Part shown: piece by piece, positions 11,618 to 21,120 of the stretch
How the letters are laid out: each line of letters opens with the position of its first letter
Numbering within the stretch: position 1 is the first letter of the stretch
Assembly: GCF_016909185.1 (NCBI RefSeq)
Contig: NZ_JAFBFH010000015.1
Span: forward strand, 48,596-112,595
DNA from: Siminovitchia thermophila
GTDB lineage: Bacteria; Bacillota; Bacilli; Bacillales; Bacillaceae_C
Direction of reading: 5' to 3'
Length of the DNA stretch: 64,000 nt
The notes under the pieces: model-generated
Seen by the model: the letters and a program-made list of their open reading frames with translations, nothing else
Told to the model about the DNA's origin: nothing
The model's database searches: none
Translations under genes and position numbers: made by a program

Positions 11618-12871
11618 TTAATGCACCTCCCGCAAGTCATTTTCCAATTCCGATTCCGATTGATCATTATTAATGAAATCGTTATTTCCCGACATAGCAC
11701 CGATAAGGGCTCCCCTGATGATGATGCCTTGCAGTCTGTGGGCTTCATCTACAACAGCCACTGGAATCGTCGCAGTTGAAACAAGATTGAAGAGATCCGT
11801 TAGAAGGGTATCTGATTGAACGGCAGGGATGTTTTCAATGAGGACATCTTTCAACGGCTTGCCTTGTTCAAATGCCTTATTCGCATCTTGAGCCGTCACT
11901 GCTCCTAACAATCGATTTTGTTTATCAACAATATAAATGGAAGAGATGCCTTGGTTTTTCATCAGCCTTAAAGCCACCCTTGGCCCCCTATCAAGTTGAA
12001 CGCTTTCAGCTTGCTTCATGATATGGCTGGCAGTAAGAACGCGGGATAAATCCACATCTTCTACAAAACGTTCTACATATTTATTGGAAGGATTCATTAA
12101 TATTTCTTCCGGCGTGCCGACCTGGACAATTTGGCCATCCCGCATCAAGGCAATTCTATCACCAATGCGGAGCGCCTCATTCAAGTCATGGGTAATAAAA
12201 ATAATCGTTTTTCCCATTTCATCATGCAACTGCAGTAATTCATTTTGCATATCTTTTCGAATGAGCGGGTCAAGCGCGCTAAAAGCCTCATCCATCAACA
12301 GGATATCGGGATCGTTCGTGAGTGCTCTGGCAAGCCCGACTCTTTGCTGCATTCCCCCGCTTAACTGATCTGGATATTGATTTTCATATCCTGACAGGCC
12401 AACGAGCTTTAATGACTCTTTCGCCTTTTCTTGTCTGATCGCTTTGTTGATCCCTTGAATTTCCAACCCATATTCCGTATTTTGGAGAATCGTTTTATGG
12501 GGAAACAACGCAAAATTCTGAAAAACCATGCCAATCTTCTTTCTTCTCACCTTTCGAAGTTCGTCCTTTGTTAGGGAAACGATATCCTCCCCATCCAGTA
12601 AAATATGGCCGGCTGTCGGCTCAATCAACCGATTCAGCATCCTAACCAAAGTCGATTTTCCACTTCCGGAAAGGCCCATGATGACGAATATTTCCCCGTC
12701 ATACACATCAAACGTTGCGTTATTGACACCAACTGTCGCGCCGTTCAACTCTAAAACTTCTCTTTTTGTTTTTCCGTCTTTTAACAGTTGGAGAGCTTTT
12801 TTTGTGTGTTTTCCAAAAACTTTCGTCACATTTTTGATCTCTATTTTTTTTGTTTGCTTTTGATCTTCCAT
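11618..12871 (-). CDS. opuAA: Glycine betaine ABC transporter ATPase OpuAA
   Basis: 417 residues. Walker A GLSGSGKST near residue 70, Q-loop MVFQNFALFPHK, signature LSGGMQQR near 173, Walker B ILLMDEAFSALD, switch His in FITHDLNEAL. The C-terminal 120 residues form two CBS motifs (SSIYIVDKQNRLLGAV and TIPVAVVDEAHRLQGII), which in this family sense ionic strength or cyclic di-AMP. First gene of opuA; the divergent GbsR-type regulator starts 240 bases away. Confidence 0.96.
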   Translation of the reverse strand: MEDQKQTKKIEIKNVTKVFGKHTKKALQLLKDGKTKREVLELNGATVGVNNATFDVYDGEIFVIMGLSGSGKSTLVRMLNRLIEPTAGHILLDGEDIVSLTKDELRKVRRKKIGMVFQNFALFPHKTILQNTEYGLEIQGINKAIRQEKAKESLKLVGLSGYENQYPDQLSGGMQQRVGLARALTNDPDILLMDEAFSALDPLIRKDMQNELLQLHDEMGKTIIFITHDLNEALRIGDRIALMRDGQIVQVGTPEEILMNPSNKYVERFVEDVDLSRVLTASHIMKQAESVQLDRGPRVALRLMKNQGISSIYIVDKQNRLLGAVTAQDANKAFEQGKPLKDVLIENIPAVQSDTLLTDLFNLVSTATIPVAVVDEAHRLQGIIIRGALIGAMSGNNDFINNDQSESELENDLREVH

Positions 12872-12958
12872 TTCTTCACCCCTTCGGTTACATTACAAGT
12901 GTATGGGAAACAGGTCGACACCTCAAATGCTGTCTCGTACGTTTAACATGTATAAAGC

Positions 12959-12980
12959 GCATACAGAATAAACTGTATGC
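12959..12980. promoter_or_regulatory. Inverted repeat between opuA and its divergent regulator
   Basis: GCATACAG, 6 bases, CTGTATGC: a perfect 8-bp inverted repeat in the opuAA-regulator intergenic space, 88 bases upstream of the opuAA start. Its place makes it the best operator candidate for the GbsR-type protein at 13113; this is an inference. Confidence 0.5.
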
Positions 12981-13112
12981 ATTTTATTTGACCTATGCTT
13001 ATAAATCCTCCCGTTTCCTTCAGAATGGTACGGAAATGAACACTTTACTTTGGTATGACGGTAGATTAATGTAGGTATGAACAAGCTTGAGAAATCTGGA
13101 GGGGTGAATACT

Positions 13113-13667
13113 TTGGAGGGCAAAAAACAGCTTGAGCAAGCTCGGGAAAGAATCATCGAAGCTATTGCACAAAATATCGACCTTTACGGGTTGACCCATT
13201 CAGCTGGAAGATTGTATGGCACAATGTTTTTTCATAACAAGCCGTTGACACTTGATGAAATGAAGGAAGAACTCGGCATGAGCAAGACAAGCATGAGTAC
13301 AACTGTCAGGGCTCTGTCTGACATTAAGCAAGTTGAAAAAGTCTGGAAAAAAGGAGTCCGGAAAGATTTATATCAAATAGAGGAAGATTGGTACCAAAGT
13401 TTCATCGATTTGTTTTCGATCAAGTGGAGGAATGCGATTACCATGCACCTCACCGTCTTGAAAAAATCATTGGCAGACCTGAGGGAACTCGTTGAAGATG
13501 GAAACACCCATGAGGAAATAAAAAAACTGGCAAAAATAGATATTGAAAAGTTGGAGTATGCTTATGATTATTACCAGTGGCTGCATCGCCTCGTCGAGGC
13601 CTTCGAAAACCACGATATTTTTAAACTTGTCCCGAAAACATCGAACAAGTCAACTCACCTGATGTGA
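13113..13667 (+). CDS. GbsR/OpcR-type MarR-like regulator of osmolyte uptake
   Basis: 184 residues from TTG 13113. GGAGGGG at 13098-13104 fits TTG 13113 and not ATG 13077. The winged helix is at residues 20-90 (YGLTHSAGRLYGTMFFHN, LGMSKTSMSTTVRALSDIKQ, VEKVWKKGVRKDLYQ), followed by a long helical C-terminal part, as in GbsR and OpcR of Bacillus, which repress choline and betaine uptake or oxidation genes. Divergent from opuA with a perfect inverted repeat in between, so it most likely controls opuA. Relatives called OpuAR occupy this position in other Bacilli. Confidence 0.88.
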   Translation: MEGKKQLEQARERIIEAIAQNIDLYGLTHSAGRLYGTMFFHNKPLTLDEMKEELGMSKTSMSTTVRALSDIKQVEKVWKKGVRKDLYQIEEDWYQSFIDLFSIKWRNAITMHLTVLKKSLADLRELVEDGNTHEEIKKLAKIDIEKLEYAYDYYQWLHRLVEAFENHDIFKLVPKTSNKSTHLM

Positions 13668-13771
13668 AGTTTGGACATCCACCTAATGTGTCACCACCCA
13701 TCAGCCCCGTTTTTCCGAACCCTTCATGAGGGTGGAGCAACCAACTGCAGAAACGTTACCATTACAACGCC

Positions 13772-13789
13772 AGTAATCTTTTCTATAAG
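13772..13789 (+). repeat. Decayed CRISPR-repeat-like sequence upstream of cas6 fragment
   Basis: AATCTTTTCTATAAGGAA matches the CRISPR repeat core ATCTTACCTATGAGGAA at most positions. It is the homologue of the better preserved copy at 18232-18248, at the same place relative to the following hairpin and cas6 start. Confidence 0.45.
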
Positions 13790-13877
13790 GAAAAACAAGG
13801 AATCGAGGATACTTACCTTGATTCCTTATTTTACATTTGTTACTCTTTCTTGAGTTCAATGCTAAGGAGTGAGAAAA

Positions 13878-14180
13878 ATACCAACGATACATATTCAATG
13901 GAACTTAGACCACACTCTCACACTCCCGGTAAATTACCAACATTTACTTCAGTCGCTCGTTTATTCGACTCTCCCTCAACAAGAAGCTTCATATCTTCAC
14001 GATCAAGGGTACCGCTACCATAACCGAACGTATAAACTATTTTGTTTTTCAAAAATAAAAGCCAAAAAGGCGACTTTTGACAATAGCACTAAAGAAATTA
14101 CGTTTCATGACCAAATATCAATATCTATGGGGCAACAAATTTCGTATACAGGGATCGTTAAACTCTCTTACAACAAATGA
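13878..14180 (+). pseudogene. cas6: Truncated second copy of cas6 (N-terminal part only)
   Basis: The first 75 or so codons are nearly identical to cas6 at 18340: LPVNYQHLLQSLVYSTLPQQ then EASYLHDQGYRYHNRTYKLF and CFSKIKAKKATFDNS. Similarity stops after QISIS (about 14130), and an unrelated tail runs to TAA at 14180. The C-terminal glycine-rich loop is absent, so it cannot be an active Cas6. The conserved block begins at an ATA codon (13878), 8 bases after AAGGAG, where the intact gene has ATT. A GTG at 13869 is an alternative start. The promoter also matches that of intact cas6 but its -10 box reads TACTCT instead of TATAAT, so it is probably silent. Confidence 0.85.
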
Positions 14181-14242
14181 ATACAAGTTAATACACCCTT
14201 CATTTTTTGAGGTTAGTGTTGACATACCATGAAAGATAAATT

Positions 14243-14280
14243 ATGGATTTTAAAAAAACTTAGATTTTATCCTGTAAACA
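14243..14280 (+). pseudogene. cas2: Scar of the cas2 3' end before the 49-repeat array
   Basis: TTAGATTTTATCCTGTAA just before the leader matches the last codons of intact cas2, ATAGATTTTATCCTGTAA (26937-26954), and the preceding 25 bases are similar with small gaps. Intact cas2 is followed by the same leader. Together with the broken cas6 this marks the two ends of a lost cas operon. Confidence 0.7.
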
Positions 14281-14281
14281 G

Positions 14282-14329
14282 TTGTCGTCGATCTATCTCG
14301 TGACATCAACCCCAGGAGATCGACGACAA
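14282..14329. promoter_or_regulatory. Leader inverted repeat of the 49-repeat array
   Basis: TTGTCGTCGATCT (14282-14294) and AGATCGACGACAA (14317-14329) form a perfect 13-bp inverted repeat around a 22-base centre. It lies 119 bases before the first repeat. The same element is at 26958-27006 and, with changes, at 9328-9371. Confidence 0.8.
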
Positions 14330-14448
14330 ATCAAAACGGTACAAAAGCTAGAAAGCACCATTATTATGAGTCTATTTGGGGAAAACACCTTTCATTTTTA
14401 TAAAATATGTGATATATAGTAATTGTGATAGAATCAATGTTTTTTGAG

Positions 14449-17400
14449 GTTTGAATCTTACCTATGAGGAATTGAAACATAAACTCCCAGACCAGATTGA
14501 CCATTTCCCTAAACGTTTGAATCTTACCTATGAGGAATTGAAACTGTTCGTATTCTTGGCGGCGGGCATAAGGTAACTCCGTTTGAATCTTACCTATGAG
14601 GAATTGAAACTCGAATATATCGGTGTAGGTGACGATGATACGGACGAGTTTGAATCTTACCTATGAGGAATTGAAACCCGGCTATTACTTCCGTTGCCAT
14701 TTGCGCAATAGAGTTTGAATCTTACCTATGAGGAATTGAAACTTAAAAAGCTTTACGATGGCAGCGGCCAGTATTATTTGTTTGAATCTTACCTATGAGG
14801 AATTGAAACAAGAAGGTAGAATTTTACTTGCGGAATTTGGAGCAGGTTTGAATCTTACCTATGAGGAATTGAAACATGAACTACATTTCAAAACATCCCC
14901 CTCGTATATCTGTGTTTGAATCTTACCTATGAGGAATTGAAACTGTCTAGTAGTACAGCATAAACAAAAAGGTCATGTATGTTTGAATCTTACCTATGAG
15001 GAATTGAAACATAAAAAACAGCAGGCGTATGCAATCCGTGAAATCGGTTTGAATCTTACCTATGAGGAATTGAAACTGTCGAGTAATTCCAGCGTCTCTT
15101 CTATTCCGAAAAGTGTTTGAATCTTACCTATGAGGAATTGAAACATCGACTAGTTGAGCTCTATGCTTCCGACACAAAAATGTTTGAATCTTACCTATGA
15201 GGAATTGAAACAACATACCAAGCCGAGTGTCACCGCCGCCAAATCCTTGTTTGAATCTTACCTATGAGGAATTGAAACCCGTAATTTTCCGTTTTTGATG
15301 CACCACCGCAATAGTTTGAATCTTACCTATGAGGAATTGAAACTCGGCCAAGACCCGCCAAAGTCTTAAAGCCTCCGCCTTCGTTTGAATCTTACCTATG
15401 AGGAATTGAAACAGGGCAATACAACGTTACAATCACCTGCAAGTACGACGTTTGAATCTTACCTATGAGGAATTGAAACAATGCGTTAGCCAGCGAGGTT
15501 GCCAACGTAACCAAAGTTTGAATCTTACCTATGAGGAATTGAAACCAGAAAGCGCCCGTCCTTTTCGGACTTATCGGAACGGGTTTGAATCTTACCTATG
15601 AGGAATTGAAACGACTCTGCGCAGGTATTATCGAAAACACCGCGCGAGTTTGAATCTTACCTATGAGGAATTGAAACGAACATGTAGACGCGCGGCACTT
15701 CGCCTTCGCCCACGTTTGAATCTTACCTATGAGGAATTGAAACGACGTATCGAGGACGTGATTGGCAGCGGCTAGAGGCGTTTGAATCTTACCTATGAGG
15801 AATTGAAACCGGTGATAATCGTATGGTTTCCAGTATCGACGATAAGTTTGAATCTTACCTATGAGGAATTGAAACGCTGATGCCCAGGGATTTTCTGCGG
15901 TTATCATGGCCGTTTGAATCTTACCTATGAGGAATTGAAACTTGCTACGGGAGCCGTTAACAAGGAAACGGGTACGTTGTTTGAATCTTACCTATGAGGA
16001 ATTGAAACTAATGCCGAGAAGTCGCTACGAGAGGTGGTTCGGTGGTTTGAATCTTACCTATGAGGAATTGAAACCGGAGAGGGAGAATATTATCCGGAAG
16101 GAGTAGACGAGTTTGAATCTTACCTATGAGGAATTGAAACTTGCCCGGGATCCTGACAACCCTAACCTGGTCGTTAGTTTGAATCTTACCTATGAGGAAT
16201 TGAAACTTTTTCGATTAAGACGTTGAGCTGTTCGGCTAAAGGTTTGAATCTTACCTATGAGGAATTGAAACTCAGCCAAGCGATTGTAGTGTAACCCACC
16301 CTAAACCGTTTGAATCTTACCTATGAGGAATTGAAACCCGGACGAGCCTATCTATGATTTGGAATTTGCGTATAGTTTGAATCTTACCTATGAGGAATTG
16401 AAACTAGAGCTTCTTCGTTTTCCACGAGTACTGCTAGACGTTTGAATCTTACCTATGAGGAATTGAAACTAGGAAATTGCCAAACACGACCGACGCAAGG
16501 AGGAAAAGTTTGAATCTTACCTATGAGGAATTGAAACGGAGTTACAACTGTTGTAGCAGGATTGACAGCGGCGGTTTGAATCTTACCTATGAGGAATTGA
16601 AACTCGTAATACAACCCTCGGACTGTATTACGTGCTAATCGTTTGAATCTTACCTATGAGGAATTGAAACATGGTCGTACATCTGTTACGTTGACAGCCC
16701 TAAATGTTTGAATCTTACCTATGAGGAATTGAAACATACTTTGTCGGCCGTTGTCCTCGTTGTAATCGTCGTTTGAATCTTACCTATGAGGAATTGAAAC
16801 CAAAAGCCTTTACGAATTCATCGGACGTCATCCCCGGTTTGAATCTTACCTATGAGGAATTGAAACAAGTATGTCGAACTTTTTTAACGCTCTAAAATCA
16901 AAGTTTGAATCTTACCTATGAGGAATTGAAACTCAATAGCATCCTTAATACCGGGCAAGCCCGTGTTATGTTTGAATCTTACCTATGAGGAATTGAAACT
17001 CAATGAAGGTGATCTTTGGTTTAAAACCGTCGATGTTTGAATCTTACCTATGAGGAATTGAAACTTGTAAAATCGAACCTGTATATCTGATTGAGGTCTC
17101 CCGTTTGAATCTTACCTATGAGGAATTGAAACTTCGCTGCCATTGCTTAATACCCCATTTGTAATCTTTGTTTGAATCTTACCTATGAGGAATTGAAACA
17201 GTGGAATCTGGGAAGTTATCAAAGAGATTTATAAGTTTGAATCTTACCTATGAGGAATTGAAACCGGGTTATAAAGGAACTGCTACCCAAAACACGGAAC
17301 TTGTTTGAATCTTACCTATGAGGAATTGAAACCCGTAAGCGTCTCTGCAATCGCGGACTTATATTCATGTTTGAATCTTACCTATGAGGAATTGAAACAG

Positions 17401-17665
17401 ATAAAGAACGGGGAGGAATTAAAATGAAAAAGGTGTTTGAATCTTACCTATGAGGAATTGAAACTGAGGATAGTCCACCCTACTAATAAATCCGATTTCC
17501 GTTTGAATCTTACCTATGAGGAATTGAAACTTCCACAAAACCAAACTATGAGTGGTATGCAGTGGTGGTTTGAATCTTACCTATGAGGAATTGAAACTGA
17601 GTATAAGTAGGAATCAGTGAATCGGGATCAACAGCGTTTGAATCTTACCTATGAGGAATTGAAAC
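14449..17665 (+). CRISPR. CRISPR array 2: 49 repeats, 48 spacers (type I-B)
   Basis: I counted 49 copies of a 30-base repeat (GTTTGAATCTTACCTATGAG then GAATTGAAAC), first at 14449-14478 and last at 17636-17665; I saw no variant copies. Spacers are 35-39 bases. The repeat is of the Firmicutes type I-B family; its 3' end ATTGAAAC would become the crRNA 5' handle. The leader is upstream (14281-14448) and near-identical to that behind cas2, so crRNAs are probably transcribed rightward and processed by the Cas6 at 18340. One spacer (17465-17500 side of the array, at 17399-17434) contains a ribosome binding site and ATG, so it likely targets a gene start. Confidence 0.99.
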
Positions 17666-18231
17666 ATCTTAACAATAATCAAACAGCTTGTTTTTCCACT
17701 TTCCAAGATATATTTCACCATATTTATCATATGCAGTTATGGCAGAAAGGGCTCGTAATCTGGTAACTGGAAATGAGCTTTTATTTTTGCGATTAAAGTT
17801 TTATGCAAATTTTAGTCTCGTTTATCCACTTTGGTAAAGCATCTTTTATTCCCCGTTTTTTATCCTGCATACTTAGTTTCATAAGTTATCGCTGAAGCAT
17901 ATTTATTGCTTTCAGTTGTTCCTCTTTGTGCTGCTCGCTGATCTACTTGGAAATTTGTTTTCCTACCTCTTTCTTATCCATTTAACATTCCTTATGACAA
18001 CTTAAATGACAATAGGTGCTGAAGGTAAAGCATAAGCTTGAAATTCAGATCCATTCAGGAACTGAAGCTGAGAAGGGTCTGTAATAAAGAAGGCCTATTG
18101 TATCGTGCCTTAAGAAATTGAGATTAGGTTGAGCCCCTTTGGTTTATTTGACTTTCATCTGACCAATATATTATGCTGTTAACACCTTACTTCGTTAGAA
18201 GTTTGAAATAGTAAATAAGTAAAGGACACTT

Positions 18232-18248
18232 ATCTTACCTATAAGGAA
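18232..18248 (+). repeat. CRISPR-repeat relic upstream of cas promoter
   Basis: ATCTTACCTATAAGGAA matches repeat positions 7-23 of array 2 at 16 of 17 bases. The 3' handle ATTGAAAC is missing. It sits about 46 bases upstream of the -35 box of the cas operon. Confidence 0.6.
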
Positions 18249-18253
18249 CAAAT

Positions 18254-18306
18254 AAGGAATCGAGGATAAATTTACCCTTGATTCCTTATTTTGCATTTGT
18301 TATAAT
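18254..18306 (+). promoter_or_regulatory. Promoter and inverted repeat of the cas operon
   Basis: TTGATT at 18278-18283, 17 bases, TATAAT at 18301-18306: a good sigma-A promoter, placing the transcript start near 18313, 12 bases before the AAAGGAGG of cas6. AAGGAATC (18254-18261) and GATTCCTT (18280-18287) form an inverted repeat whose right arm covers the -35 box, so it can be an operator, or the terminator of read-through from array 2. Confidence 0.65.
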
Positions 18307-18339
18307 TTTTTTAAGTAAAGAAGTAAAGGAGGAATTCAC

Positions 18340-19092
18340 ATTCCTGCTATACATATCAAATTCAAACTAGACCAACCTCTTGTACTCCCTGTGAACTATC
18401 ATCATTCGCTTCAGGCGCTCGTCTATTCGATTTTCCCTCAACAAGAAGCTTCATATCTCCATGATCAAGGGTACCATTACAATAACCGTGCGTATAAACT
18501 ATTTTGTTTTTCAAAAATAAAAGCTAAAAAGGCTATCTATGATAATAGTTCTAAAAAAATTACGTTTCATGACCGAATATCAATATCCATTAGTTCTATT
18601 TTACCAGAATTAATAGAAAAAACGACGAATCAATTGCTAACGACAGAAAATTTACTTTTAAACGGTGAAAAACTAAAAATAGATTCAATCCAATTTAGCC
18701 AAAACAGTGTGACAACGAATTCTCTGCAAGTAAAAGCAAATTCACCAATAACTGTTTATTCTACTTATGAAAAAAGGGATGGTTCAAAAATTACTCATTA
18801 TTTTTCACCACATGATCAAGTATTCGAGCATTTGATTCAGGAGAACTTTGCACGAAAGTATGAAGCTTTTACTAACGAATCACTTGAACATGAGAAGGAG
18901 CTGTTGTCCATCCGTCCGGTGCGCGTTATTAATAGAGATAAGGTAGTGACTAAGTATAAAAACATTTGGATTACCGGGTGGACTGGGACTTATGAACTAA
19001 AAGCGAAGCCTGAATATTTGTCTTTCCTTTTAAATGCCGGTCTTGGCAGCCGGAATTCAAGTGGATTTGGATTCATCTCACCATTTCATTAA
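18340..19092 (+). CDS. cas6: Cas6, CRISPR RNA endonuclease (type I-B)
   Basis: 250 residues if started at ATT 18340, 233 from GTG 18391. AAAGGAGG at 18325-18332 is 7 bases from ATT 18340, and the reading from there (IPAIHIKFKLDQPLVLPVNY) is the usual Cas6 N-terminus (first beta strand), so GTG 18391 would delete a conserved strand. The C-terminus has the glycine-rich loop LNAGLGSRNSSGFGF. Cas6 cuts pre-crRNA within each repeat, leaving an 8-base 5' handle. First gene of the cas operon; 24 bases before cas8b. Confidence 0.95.
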   Translation: MPAIHIKFKLDQPLVLPVNYHHSLQALVYSIFPQQEASYLHDQGYHYNNRAYKLFCFSKIKAKKAIYDNSSKKITFHDRISISISSILPELIEKTTNQLLTTENLLLNGEKLKIDSIQFSQNSVTTNSLQVKANSPITVYSTYEKRDGSKITHYFSPHDQVFEHLIQENFARKYEAFTNESLEHEKELLSIRPVRVINRDKVVTKYKNIWITGWTGTYELKAKPEYLSFLLNAGLGSRNSSGFGFISPFH

Positions 19093-19116
19093 TGATATAG
19101 AGGGGAGGGGTTAGAT

Positions 19117-21120
19117 GTGTTACTCTCGGATATTATCCGGATTGGAAAGCCATTGATTGACAGTGATATGTCGTTACAAGAAAGAATTCAACTGCTGTCA
19201 GATGTCGGAAAAGAAGAGGCTAAAAATTTTTATGGCAATGTGTTTGTTGTTGTGTTGGATGGGCAGGGCGCCAATTTACATTATCGGACTTTTCAAGACG
19301 AAGAAAACGGGCCGGTCCAATTGGATGCAGCTATTGCCATGCCGATAACGATACCGTCAGGTGGAAACCCGTTAAATGCCCAAGGGATCTACCCGATTCC
19401 ATGTTATCCTTTGTACGACAAGCATATTAAGCAAATATCCGATGACAAAAAAACCTTTAAGCTTGTCCATGATAGATTAGTTAAAACAGTTCCTTATTTT
19501 GACACGGATCAAGAGGAGTTGGCAAAGAAGTCAAAGATCATTGCTGATTGCTTAGTTGAAGAAGCGACAAAATTTGTGAGAGAAGAAAAACAGCTTGGTG
19601 TGCTATTTATATTGGATTGTTCGCTTGAACTTTTTGAGCCAGCGCAAGAGCAAGGTTACTTGGAGATAAAGGTACACAATTCGTCAGCCGAGAATCATTT
19701 TATGAATCCCCAAAAGTTGACTGCTAATATTATAGAAGCTCGTTTTCAAGAAGCAAAAGAATTGGGTTCGGAAAAAAATGCGATATCCACGATTTCAAAC
19801 ATGTCTTCTGAAGAAGTTGTTTCCGCTTATAATAAATCCTGGCTATGGCTAAGCCCTACATGGGAAGCACCTAGATCCATCTATTGGGAGAAAAAAGAAT
19901 GGACGAAGGGGATACGTTTAAATCGAAAAGAGTACGAAGCCTACTTCTATGGAGCCCAATTTTTAAAGCAAGTTCAAACACCTATACGTGCTGGTGTGTT
20001 AAAAGAAATGTTTGCCCCGACTTTCAGTGTAGAGGCCAAACAAAATATGCGGCCAACGAGTTTTGAAACTATTTTTGGCATCCCTTACTTTTTGCCTTTA
20101 ACAAATCTGGAGCCCACGGAATTATATACGAAATTCCAAAACCTCAAGACGAGATATGAAAGTAAAGATGCCCATCCAAATGATCTGCAACTAGAAATTA
20201 TTAGCGGTTTGCAGAGTAAAATAATGCGCAATGTAAGTGATGATTATCGAATCACCATCATCTACTATTCGGGCATATTGAATCGGGGCGATATCCACCT
20301 TCGCGCGCAGATTGAAGATGTAGTCCCAAGTATTGCCCAAAAGGTACAGAAAATTGTCCAAGATATCGAAAGGCGCCAGTTGAGATATATCGCTCATTTA
20401 TTACATATTCCGGAAGAGCAAACAGCTTACACTCATTTTAAAGTTAAGCATCTTCCCACTTTGTTAAGCAATGCATATGGGCCGGGCTATTTGTGGACGA
20501 GCATGGAAAAGGTGTTGCACGGTAGGCCGATTGGCATTGAAAGAGTAACAAAACAAGCAACTAGGCGAATGACAGAGCTTGCAAACAAAAGAGATTTTTG
20601 GAATATCCGTTTTGAGCTTCTGTTCTATCACTTGTTTTTAGCATTTTATCAAATGTATTATTCTGAAATTTTACATGAAGGAAAGGGGGACACCGATGTG
20701 AAAGAATGGAAGGAAATGATTGATCGATATACAAATGGAATTTTGACTGAAGACGATGTTAATTCAACTGAAAAAGTTGGATTTATTGCAGGTTGTTTAG
20801 TTCAACAATTTGAGCGTTCCTATCGCAGAAAACTGGGAAAAAGCTATCTGGATACCCGCGTGATGCGTTTTGGAAGCAAATTGACACCCGAGATGGTTTG
20901 GAAAAATGGGCTGATTGAAATGGAAGGACTGAGTAAGAGAAGAGATCTTGGAATTTCGGATAATTATAGAAAAGCGCTTGCTATTATTTTGCCTGCCATG
21001 ATTCGCTTGAAGAAAAATAATCTTCTAACAAAAGAAAAAGATGAGTTTATGACCATGTTTTGGTCTGGCTATTTAATGTTGCCAAAGAAGGAGGAAAAAA
21101 ATGGTGTCGATATCCAATAG
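19117..21120 (+). CDS. cas8b: Cas8b (Csh1/TM1802 type), Cascade large subunit
   Basis: 667 residues. Position between cas6 and cas7b and length fit Cas8b of type I-B, the subunit that reads the PAM and contacts the target in Cascade. The sequence is diverged, as usual for this family; it starts MLLSDIIRIGKPLIDSD and has a helical C-terminal half. GTG 19117 follows GAGGGGAGGGG. The end overlaps the cas7b start by 20 bases, so the genes are translationally coupled. Confidence 0.88.
   Translation: MLLSDIIRIGKPLIDSDMSLQERIQLLSDVGKEEAKNFYGNVFVVVLDGQGANLHYRTFQDEENGPVQLDAAIAMPITIPSGGNPLNAQGIYPIPCYPLYDKHIKQISDDKKTFKLVHDRLVKTVPYFDTDQEELAKKSKIIADCLVEEATKFVREEKQLGVLFILDCSLELFEPAQEQGYLEIKVHNSSAENHFMNPQKLTANIIEARFQEAKELGSEKNAISTISNMSSEEVVSAYNKSWLWLSPTWEAPRSIYWEKKEWTKGIRLNRKEYEAYFYGAQFLKQVQTPIRAGVLKEMFAPTFSVEAKQNMRPTSFETIFGIPYFLPLTNLEPTELYTKFQNLKTRYESKDAHPNDLQLEIISGLQSKIMRNVSDDYRITIIYYSGILNRGDIHLRAQIEDVVPSIAQKVQKIVQDIERRQLRYIAHLLHIPEEQTAYTHFKVKHLPTLLSNAYGPGYLWTSMEKVLHGRPIGIERVTKQATRRMTELANKRDFWNIRFELLFYHLFLAFYQMYYSEILHEGKGDTDVKEWKEMIDRYTNGILTEDDVNSTEKVGFIAGCLVQQFERSYRRKLGKSYLDTRVMRFGSKLTPEMVWKNGLIEMEGLSKRRDLGISDNYRKALAIILPAMIRLKKNNLLTKEKDEFMTMFWSGYLMLPKKEEKNGVDIQ

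Larger units (their letters stand above)
17666..18339. other. Decayed stretch between array 2 and the cas operon
   Basis: No intact gene. On the reverse strand around 17840-17985 short open pieces read MDKKEVGKQ and KEEQLKAINMLQR, interrupted by stops, so an old broken gene is likely; I do not recognise it. The last 110 bases hold the repeat-like sequence (18232-18248), an inverted repeat and the cas promoter. Confidence 0.5.

Noticed and set aside
13869..14180. Functional second Cas6
   Set aside because: It lacks the C-terminal half with the glycine-rich loop and its promoter is damaged.
15596..15907. Reverse frame with repeated FQFLIGKIQT
   Set aside because: It is the translation of CRISPR repeats of array 2; the same applies to 30189-30374 in array 3.
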